From: Hymenobacter sp. YIM 151858-1
GTDB taxonomy: Bacteria > Bacteroidota > Bacteroidia > Cytophagales > Hymenobacteraceae
DNA length: 64,000 nt
NCBI RefSeq assembly: GCF_025979705.1
Contig: NZ_CP110136.1
Location: 3,038,001 to 3,102,000 of the forward strand
Direction of reading: 5' to 3'
The translations under genes were made by a program, and so were the position numbers. Positions 1-5,761 of the stretch are shown one piece after another. Numbering within the stretch: the stretch's first letter is position 1; each line of letters begins with the position of its first letter. Below the pieces are notes generated by a model. That model was given only the letters and a program-made list of their open reading frames with translations, had not been told where the DNA came from and ran no database searches.

Positions 1-15
1 ACGGTGACCAGCTGC

Positions 16-933
16 TCAAGCGTAGCGGCTGTCGAAATAGTCAGCAATTGCGCTTCGGGCCCCGTGGGCGGGGGCGCCGTAGCCGGCGACTGGCTGCGCG
101 GGGGCGAGTACGAGGGCGTTGCGTTCGATGTCATTGAGCATGAAATTTTTGGCGGTGGCTTTCCAGTCGCGGCGGCGGGGCGGCTCCCCGTCCTTGCGCC
201 AGTTGGCTACTTTCTGGTGGTAGAAGCGCAGGTTGGCCAGCTCGAAGTCGGTGCCGGCAAAGGCGGCTATGAAGGCCTCGGGGTCGGCCAGCTCGGATTC
301 GGCAAACAGGACCTCGGGCCGCCCTCCTCCCCTGCCGGGGGCTTTTCTTTTTGGCGCAACTTTTTCTTTCGGGGCCTCGCCTGCACAGTCCTCCGCGGCC
401 AACTGCTCCGCTGAGAGCGAATCATCCAGCACGGCATAGCCCTTCTTCATTTTCGCGCCCGCCGCAGATGCGTTTGAAAAGTCTGTGGGGTTTTCTTCGT
501 CTGTTACCGTTACCGGTGTTTTAAGAATAGGAGGCACGGCTTGGCCGGTGGTCGGGCCACGGCTTGCGCCACGGCCTGGCCCACGGCTTGGGGCGGTTGT
601 GGTTGGAGCACTTTCAGGCGTAGCAGTGGGCAGGGCGGCTTCCGGTCCCAGCTCGTGCATGAGGGCCTGGCTGGGGTGGTGCTGGCTCTGGCTGGGCTGG
701 TAGGTGATGAGGCCCCAGGCGGTGAGGTCGCGCAGGCAGGCGCGGTAGGTGCCGGCGCTGCCGATGTGGGCGGCCCGCATCAGCTCGTCGCGAAACAGCA
801 GCACCGAGGGCGGGAAGTGAGCGGCGTTCCAGAGCTGGAACAGGGCCACGTACAGGCTGACGTGGTGCGGGGTGGCCGTGGGCTCGGCGGCCAGGAAGGC
901 AAAGGCAGCGCGGGTATGGGTAATGTAGTTCAT
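16..933 (-). CDS. Helix-turn-helix replication-like accessory protein
   Basis: A 305-residue protein if started at the ATG at 931-933 (Met-Asn-Tyr-Ile-Thr). An in-frame ATG at 1011 exists, but that extension would run into the divergent repressor's upstream region. Residues about 1-85 look like the winged-helix module of Bacteroidota phage or ICE replication-type proteins (helices around LYVALFQLWN and TYRACLRDLTAWGLI). A long Pro/Ala/Thr/Lys-rich linker follows, then a C-terminal domain ending near FYHQKVANWRKDGEP and a WKATAKNFML segment, reminiscent of replisome-organiser or primosomal DnaT-like proteins. It is divergent from the repressor gene at 1037. The family assignment is an inference from layout; I did not recognise a named family. 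The C-terminus is complete, with the stop at 16-18. Confidence 0.6.
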   Translation of the reverse strand: MNYITHTRAAFAFLAAEPTATPHHVSLYVALFQLWNAAHFPPSVLLFRDELMRAAHIGSAGTYRACLRDLTAWGLITYQPSQSQHHPSQALMHELGPEAALPTATPESAPTTTAPSRGPGRGASRGPTTGQAVPPILKTPVTVTDEENPTDFSNASAAGAKMKKGYAVLDDSLSAEQLAAEDCAGEAPKEKVAPKRKAPGRGGGRPEVLFAESELADPEAFIAAFAGTDFELANLRFYHQKVANWRKDGEPPRRRDWKATAKNFMLNDIERNALVLAPAQPVAGYGAPAHGARSAIADYFDSRYA

Positions 934-1036
934 ACAAACCGTAGCGGGTGGTAGCAGCAGGTAGTGAGCAGATGCGTACTTTGCATAGAAATACAAGCCG
1001 GTAACCAGCACGGTCCGGCCGCAGCACTACCCCACT

Positions 1037-1831
1037 ATGAGTCAGGAAACGCAGGTTGGCGACCGTATAAAGGCCTTTCTGGAAGCACACGGGCTGAACG
1101 CCTACCAGGCTTCGCAGAAGCTGGGCCACGAAAAGCCTTCAAAAGTTTACAAGCTGGTGAACAACGACGCCAAGCCGGGCTACGACACCATCGTGGAGCT
1201 ACTGACGACGTGGCCGGACCTGTCGCCGGAGTGGCTGATCCTGGGCACCGGGCCCATGCTGCGCGGCGGGGCGGCCTCAACCAACGACCTGCCGCTGTTC
1301 GCCGCCAAGGCGCCGGTGCTGCCGGAGCGGGGCATCAGCGGGGGCCGGATGGTGGCCGTGACGGTGGACCACACCGGGCACGAGAACATCCTGATGGTGC
1401 CCCTGCGCGACCAGGCCGCCTACGCCAAGCGCCACGATGACCCGGCTTTCTTGGACAAGCTCAGCACCTTCCGGCTGCCGCTGTTTGCCTCGGGTACCTT
1501 CCGCGCCTTCGAGGTGGACGGCGACGAGCTGCACCCCGGCATCAGGCGGCACGACGTGGCCGTGTGCTCCTTCGTGGAGCGGTGGGACCTGCTGGCGCCC
1601 GGCTCGGCTTGCGTGGTGGTAGTGCCCGGCAGCGTGCTGGTCCGGCGGCTGCCCTCGCCCATCACGGAGCGTCGGCAGGTAGTGGAGCTGCTGGCCGACA
1701 ATGCGCGGATAGCATCCATGCACGTGCCGGCGGCCGACATCATCGAGCTGTGGCAGGTGCGCGGCTACCTGACCACGCGGGTACCGGCCCCGCCGGTCAG
1801 GTCGGGCGGGCAGCCCGCCGACGGCGAGTAG
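1037..1831 (+). CDS. XRE-type repressor with degenerate S24 domain
   Basis: A 264-residue regulator. Residues about 7-45 form a helix-turn-helix (GLNAYQASQKLG, then HEKPSKVYKL), followed by the PEWLILGTGPM segment typical of Bacteroidota XRE/S24 phage repressors. Residues about 150-250 resemble a LexA/CI S24 peptidase domain. The catalytic Ser of the usual DGDSM motif is replaced by Glu (D163-E164-L165), and the Lys expected in the IKR-like strand is Arg (R203 in VLVRRL). It should therefore be unable to self-cleave in the RecA-dependent way. It is divergent from the gene ending at 16, and its 3' end overlaps the convergent HTH gene by 35 bases. It may be a constitutive repressor or a sensor whose S24 fold serves only for dimerisation. 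Confidence 0.8.
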   Translation: MSQETQVGDRIKAFLEAHGLNAYQASQKLGHEKPSKVYKLVNNDAKPGYDTIVELLTTWPDLSPEWLILGTGPMLRGGAASTNDLPLFAAKAPVLPERGISGGRMVAVTVDHTGHENILMVPLRDQAAYAKRHDDPAFLDKLSTFRLPLFASGTFRAFEVDGDELHPGIRRHDVAVCSFVERWDLLAPGSACVVVVPGSVLVRRLPSPITERRQVVELLADNARIASMHVPAADIIELWQVRGYLTTRVPAPPVRSGGQPADGE

Positions 1832-2183
1832 CGGCAGCCGGCTCAATCAGCGCGGCGTCGGTACGGTTGCGGCGCTGCCAGTCGTGCAGCTGGGACAATA
1901 GCACCCGGTCGCCGCGGCTGCTCTCGCCGGGCACGTAGTGCAGGCGGCGCGGGTGGTTATCGGGCAGGCGCATGTAGTCGCGCACGGTTTCGGGGTGCAG
2001 GCCCAGCAGCTCGGCCGCCCGGGGCACGGCGCAGGCCGGGTCAGGCGCCGGGGTATTTTCCATCTGGCGGCGGGCCTCGGCGGCGCAGGCCTTCTCCAGG
2101 GACTCGCGCACCCAGGGGTGGTCGTCAGGCATCCGCACGATGATGTGCAGGCCGTCGGCGGTGGTCGTGGTCAGCTCGGTCAT
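1797..2183 (-). CDS. Small helix-turn-helix DNA-binding protein
   Basis: A 128-residue protein. The centre (residues about 52-90) holds a MerR/excisionase-like helix-turn-helix: VPRAAELLGLHPETVRDYMR, then a basic wing and RVLLSQLHDWQRR. The C-terminus is very basic (ATRRRRAARPT). The start overlaps the upstream hypothetical gene by four bases (ATGA type), so the two are probably translated together. The 3' end overlaps the convergent repressor gene. The small size, position and HTH fit an excisionase or a phage transcription factor, but which one cannot be told from the sequence. Confidence 0.65.
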   Translation of the reverse strand: MTELTTTTADGLHIIVRMPDDHPWVRESLEKACAAEARRQMENTPAPDPACAVPRAAELLGLHPETVRDYMRLPDNHPRRLHYVPGESSRGDRVLLSQLHDWQRRNRTDAALIEPAAATRRRRAARPT

Positions 2184-2566
2184 GGCCGGGGTTGGGTAGC
2201 TCGTTCAGGGAAGAAATAGCCGCCGTTGTGCGGCACGGGGGTAATGCCGGTGGCCTGCCGGTGGCGGATAATGATATGCAGCTGCCCGAGCACCTGCGCG
2301 GCCGTATCGGTGTCAAACTGGGTGCGCCACAGCTCCAGCCAAACCGCCTCGCGGTGCGTGAGGTAAGGGCTATCGAGGCACTGGCACAGCTCCTGGCGCT
2401 GCGCCGGGGTCGGGAACGGGTAATTGCCGAAGTAATCGGGGCGGGGGCAGGCCCGCACGGCGGTTTCGAGGGCGGCGGTGGCGGCGCGGGGCTCTTCCAG
2501 CAGGTAGGGCGCCGGTGGCAGCGGGCGGCGGGGGTATTCCTTGTCGGCGGTGAAGTACAGAAGCAT
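2180..2566 (-). CDS. Hypothetical island protein
   Basis: A 128-residue soluble protein that I do not recognise. It is rich in Pro, Arg and aromatic residues (DYFGNYPFPTPAQRQEL; LTHREAVWLELWRTQFD) and ends in a basic, proline-containing tail. There is no signal peptide or membrane segment. It lies six bases downstream of the small HTH gene at 2573-2797 and overlaps the next HTH gene by four bases, so these three minus-strand genes look like one early operon of the island. Confidence 0.55.
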   Translation of the reverse strand: MLLYFTADKEYPRRPLPPAPYLLEEPRAATAALETAVRACPRPDYFGNYPFPTPAQRQELCQCLDSPYLTHREAVWLELWRTQFDTDTAAQVLGQLHIIIRHRQATGITPVPHNGGYFFPERATQPRP

Positions 2567-2572
2567 GGCGGG

Positions 2573-2797
2573 TTATTTGGAAAGCTGAGACAAATCCTGC
2601 TGCACGGCCTGGCTGCCGGCCTCCTTGATAAGGCGAACTGCCTCGGCCACGGCCGGGTGCGAGGGCCGGCCCTTACGTAGAGCCTTGGTAACGGCCGCCC
2701 GGGAAATGTCGAGCCGGTGGGCTATGTAAGTGATGGAGCCGTGGGGCAAAAGCTCCCGCAGGTCGGGCACTGATTTTTTTAGTTCAGATGGTTGCAT
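2573..2797 (-). CDS. Cro-like small HTH protein
   Basis: A 74-residue protein with a predicted helix-turn-helix at residues about 23-45 (ITYIAHRLDISRAAVTKALR). It starts the minus-strand three-gene operon and is divergent from the CI-like repressor at 2882. The shared 84-base intergenic region carries inverted operator-like repeats. The arrangement (small HTH gene opposite a full-length cleavable repressor) is that of a phage cro/cI switch, and I infer a Cro-like role from that. No enzymatic domain is visible. Confidence 0.65.
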   Translation of the reverse strand: MQPSELKKSVPDLRELLPHGSITYIAHRLDISRAAVTKALRKGRPSHPAVAEAVRLIKEAGSQAVQQDLSQLSK

Positions 2798-2807
2798 TTG
2801 GTTTCAA

Positions 2808-2870
2808 TTTGTTACATTTGTCATGGTTGTTACAAATTCACCCACTAAAGGAGTGACCAAATGTAACAAA
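2808..2870. promoter_or_regulatory. Divergent operator with opposed -7 promoter boxes
   Basis: The word TGTTACATTTG occurs on the plus strand at 2810-2820 and on the minus strand at 2859-2869. A related half-site, TGTTACAAATT, lies at 2828-2838. Each outer copy contains TACATTTG, a perfect match to the Bacteroidota -7 element TAnnTTTG: at 2813-2820 reading rightward (towards the repressor gene at 2882) and at 2859-2866 reading leftward (towards the gene starting at 2797). Repressor half-sites and promoter cores are thus the same bases. Binding of the 2882 repressor here is inferred from the layout. Confidence 0.6.
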
Positions 2871-2881
2871 AACTAAACTAT

Positions 2882-3631
2882 ATGACACAATCTGCTACCA
2901 TCAAAAAATCTCCGGCCCAGGAGGTGGCGGAAGAAAACCTGCGCACCAGTGCAGGGGAGCGTCTGCGGATAGTGCGCCAGGTGCGGGGGCTGACCCAGCA
3001 GCAAATGGCTGACCTGCTGGGCGTGAAGCGCCCGACGGTTACGCAGCTGGAGGCCGGCCGGCACCAGCCCAGTCAGGACGTGCTGGAAACGATTGTGCGC
3101 AAGCTGGAAATCAGCCGCAACTGGCTGTGGTTCGGCATTGGGCCGATGGAGGAAGCCACGCCGGGCCTCAACGGCAATGCCCGCCTGGCCCACCCGCTGG
3201 ATGAGGAAGACTACGAGGACTGGATACACATTACCGTACCTGCCCGCGCCGGCTTTGGGGACCTGTGCGACCTGGACACGACGCAGTTTGATACCATCCG
3301 CATCTACAGCCCCAGTCCGGAACTGCGCGGCCGGAAAACGTGGGTCATTGACGTAGACGGGGACTCGATGGAACCCCAGCTGCGCTCGGGTATGCAGGTA
3401 GCCGCCGTGCTGATTCCGCTGGAGGACTGCAAGTACGCGGTGAGCGGGGTGTACGCCGTGGTGTTCGGCAGCCAGTTTGCCATCAAGCGCATCAAGGATA
3501 ACGACCTGCTGACGAAGGGCTACCTGGTGCTGCATTCCGACAATGAAAACGCCGGCAGCCTGACCGTGGCCGCCGAGGATATCCGGTATATGTGGCGGGT
3601 GCTGGAAATCGTGCGGGGGAAGGTGCTGTAG
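2882..3631 (+). CDS. CI-like XRE repressor with active S24 peptidase
   Basis: A 249-residue repressor. The HTH lies at residues about 24-62 (GERLRIVRQVRGLTQQQMAD, then RPTVTQLEAGR). The S24/LexA-type autoprotease is at about 115-235, with catalytic Ser162 in GDSMEP and Lys202 in IKRIK. An Ala-Gly pair at 123-124 (PARAGFGD) sits where CI and LexA relatives are cut. In contrast to the repressor at 1037, all the autocleavage elements are present, so DNA damage-induced inactivation is likely. It is divergent from the Cro-like gene and faces an operator region with inverted repeats. The ATG at 2882 immediately follows an A-rich leader. Confidence 0.88.
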   Translation: MTQSATIKKSPAQEVAEENLRTSAGERLRIVRQVRGLTQQQMADLLGVKRPTVTQLEAGRHQPSQDVLETIVRKLEISRNWLWFGIGPMEEATPGLNGNARLAHPLDEEDYEDWIHITVPARAGFGDLCDLDTTQFDTIRIYSPSPELRGRKTWVIDVDGDSMEPQLRSGMQVAAVLIPLEDCKYAVSGVYAVVFGSQFAIKRIKDNDLLTKGYLVLHSDNENAGSLTVAAEDIRYMWRVLEIVRGKVL

Positions 3632-3744
3632 GCAAAGGGCGCAGTCAGCAGGGACGTGGTGCTTACGAGTTACCCACAGCGGAATACACTTGGCTGCATC
3701 ACCCCTATTATTGGTCAGTAGCCTCTTTACCCATCAAGGCAACA

Positions 3745-4308
3745 ATGAAGAAAACTGCTATCAAGAGCCACCTGAAGGATTATTCCATCTATCACAAACG
3801 CTGGACGACAATTAACCACGCTTTTGCAGCTGCCCTATCAGCCGCTGATGAATACGATGAGCAAGCTGTTGATGAAGCGCTAAAAGTGCTTGGGCAGGAC
3901 CCCGACGGTGAACTGTTGTGTGCCTATTGCGACGAGCCGGCCGCGACCTGGGACCATATCTCTTCGACAGTCAGCAAAGGTGAATTCTCAGGTATTGGGC
4001 ATCAGATCGGCAACCTGGTTCCGTGCTGCAAGGCCTGCAACTCCAGTAAGGGCAGTAAAAGCTGGCAGACGTATTTGAACTCGCGGAATCTGGATGAAGA
4101 AACGAAGCGGCAGAAGGCCGAATTGATTTCGTTATACATCCAGCGTGGCGTGGTCAATACCAAGCAGGTTATTGAGCAAACAAGCAGCAAGGAGCTTGCG
4201 GAGTTGAATGCCATTAAGAACGAGGTCTATCAACTGATGAAGCGCGCTGACGAACTTGCTGCAATTGTGAGGCACAACGTGCGAGTAGCGAGAAAAACCC
4301 AACACTGA
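3745..4308 (+). CDS. HNH endonuclease
   Basis: A 187-residue protein from the ATG at 3745; an upstream in-frame start at 3592 would overlap the repressor gene. The HNH/zinc motif is clear: C59-x2-C62, then WDH (D70-H71), GN at 89-90 in the NLVPCC segment, and C95-x2-C98 followed by N99 and a lysine-rich GSK segment. Such stand-alone HNH nucleases cut double-stranded DNA. The C-terminal half is helical and charged. The gene is visibly AT-richer than the chromosome around it, supporting recent acquisition. It could be a restriction-like defence nuclease, a phage packaging nuclease or a homing enzyme; no methyltransferase lies nearby. Confidence 0.82.
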   Translation: MKKTAIKSHLKDYSIYHKRWTTINHAFAAALSAADEYDEQAVDEALKVLGQDPDGELLCAYCDEPAATWDHISSTVSKGEFSGIGHQIGNLVPCCKACNSSKGSKSWQTYLNSRNLDEETKRQKAELISLYIQRGVVNTKQVIEQTSSKELAELNAIKNEVYQLMKRADELAAIVRHNVRVARKTQH

Positions 4309-4388
4309 AAGCCATGCGGCTTTCTTTGTAAGAATGCCTCTTCGGAGCCTGCAGCAGGTTTTCTCGCCCAGCCTGCGCATCTTGTTAT

Positions 4389-5072
4389 ATGCGCTACACT
4401 GAACGCCCCAAGCCGCCCATTGGCACGAAAGACATGCTGTACAGCCTCCTGCAGGTGCGCCCGGCTATGGAGAAGCTGTACGGCCAGAAGAAAGAATACG
4501 CGCCGCTGATAGCTGCTTTGATGGATCTGCCGCCGGACGCGAAGCTGCCCACGGCCAAGTCGCTGCAGCAGCAACTGGGTATCAGTGCGGCCGTGTTCCG
4601 GCGGTGGGCGGAAAACTGGCACGACGACTTTCTGGGGTTGATTCAAGAAGATGCCGACGTGCTGCAGTTCCGGCAGGTCGAGTACCTGTTTTGTGTGCCG
4701 GGGCCACGGGACTACATCACTTTTTTATGCCGGCTGGCGGTGCCGCCGCAGGTTGGTGAGGGAGTTGAGCTGGGCTTTATATCTGGCGTCACCGGCTCTG
4801 CCATCTACCACGTCGATAATGTCGCACACGAGTACCTGCACGACAAAATACAGGTGGTGGTTCGCCTGCGGGAAGGCTACTATGACCCCTACGTGCACCA
4901 CCTGTGCCATCGGGCCCGCTTCGAGAAAACGCTGACCTGGGAGGAGGAAAGCCAGCTTTCCGGCTACGCGGCAGAAAAGCGCCTGTATGAAATCTATGGT
5001 AGGCCGGCCCAGGCCACACCGGTTTACCAGCCACCGGTGGCAGTTGGCCGACGTCGGCGCTTCGGGGACTGA
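4389..5072 (+). CDS. Hypothetical island protein with N-terminal HTH-like segment
   Basis: A 227-residue protein that I do not recognise. Residues about 55-75 (PTAKSLQQQLGISAAVFRRW) look like a helix-turn-helix. The middle (QFRQVEYLFCVPGPRDYITF) and C-terminal part carry several conserved-looking aromatic and His residues (VAHEYLHDKIQ; YYDPYVHHLCHR). No signal peptide or membrane helices are visible. The tail is basic. It lies 80 bases after the HNH gene on the same strand and is the last gene of the island. A partner or regulator of the nuclease is possible, but that is only a guess from position. Confidence 0.6.
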   Translation: MRYTERPKPPIGTKDMLYSLLQVRPAMEKLYGQKKEYAPLIAALMDLPPDAKLPTAKSLQQQLGISAAVFRRWAENWHDDFLGLIQEDADVLQFRQVEYLFCVPGPRDYITFLCRLAVPPQVGEGVELGFISGVTGSAIYHVDNVAHEYLHDKIQVVVRLREGYYDPYVHHLCHRARFEKTLTWEEESQLSGYAAEKRLYEIYGRPAQATPVYQPPVAVGRRRRFGD

Positions 5073-5186
5073 GCCGCCGGCAGTTTCAGCCGGCCACAGG
5101 CCGGGTTCGTTGGCCGGTGCTATTCTTTGTTATTCGAATTTCAAAGTAAATGAAGGGGTACCAACAGCGGAGGCCATGGAACCAAG

Positions 5187-5216
5187 AAACGCCACTTTTC
5201 TCAAAAAGTGGCGTTT
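5187..5216. terminator. Hairpin after the island's last gene
   Basis: A 13-bp stem (AAACGCCACTTTT with its complement) and a short loop, flanked by A and T runs on both sides, so it could stop transcription from either direction. Confidence 0.55.
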
Positions 5217-5381
5217 CATAGTGGCCCGATCAGCCAGCATAATGGTCATGTACCAACTGCCGCTGAGCATAGGTATGCTGTACAGCCTAAACCGGGACAC
5301 AAATCAGGACCCAAAACCTAGTATTGCCCTTAATTAAATACTGTAGCTGGTTATACGCACCCAGGAGGGAGCGCACAACCA

Positions 5382-5420
5382 GAAGAAGCCCGCCGATAAC
5401 CGGCGGGCTTCTTCGTTTTT
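5382..5420 (+). terminator. Strong intrinsic terminator
   Basis: A perfect 14-bp GC-rich stem (GAAGAAGCCCGCCG and its complement) with a 5-base loop, followed by GTTTTT on the plus strand. It probably ends plus-strand transcription leaving the island. Confidence 0.75.
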
Positions 5421-5761
5421 AAGCCCATCTGGTTTTGCTCCCTTTGCCCGGCTGGCTTGAACCAAAAGCAGACCGCCGGCAGCCTAGGTGCAGCACCCCC
5501 TAACAACCCTTGGGGCAGGGCACAAGTGGCCGCACGGCCCGGCATGCGGCCAGCTGCGCAGAACAACAACGCCTTGGCCAAGCTCGCGCTTGGGCACGTC
5601 GACGGTGAGGATGGCAAAGGCCGCTATGCCTAAGGCGCGTTTGCCGGCGCGGGCGCTCCTTACTGCTTGAGGCAACAGATGGGCGGGTAGTACAACCAAG
5701 CGCCCGTTGGGGCTCACTAAAGGCTCGTAAACGACTCAGCGCACAACCAGCTCACTTGAGC

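Larger units (their letters stand above)
5073..5761. other. Island-chromosome junction without a supported gene
   Basis: About 690 bases without a convincing gene. It holds an A/T-flanked hairpin (5187-5216), a 14-bp terminator (5382-5420) and the first CCTAGGT of the window (5483). A 13-base direct repeat, AGCGCACAACCAG, occurs at 5370 and 5738. Short ORFs here have no recognisable domain. Base composition and motif content change within this stretch, so an integration boundary probably lies here, but I cannot define att sites. Confidence 0.45.

Noticed and set aside
614-1129. Divergent overlapping ORF on the minus strand over the repressor start
   Set aside because: It is a frame shadow of the replication-like gene and would cover the whole divergent promoter region.
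5484-5717. 77-residue minus-strand ORF at the island junction
   Set aside because: No recognisable domain, no promoter box, and it lies in GC-rich sequence where open frames are common.
5370-5750. 13-base direct repeat AGCGCACAACCAG at 5370 and 5738 as attachment sites
   Set aside because: A 13-base match within 370 bases is not far from chance in a window this size, and no integrase or tRNA target is present.
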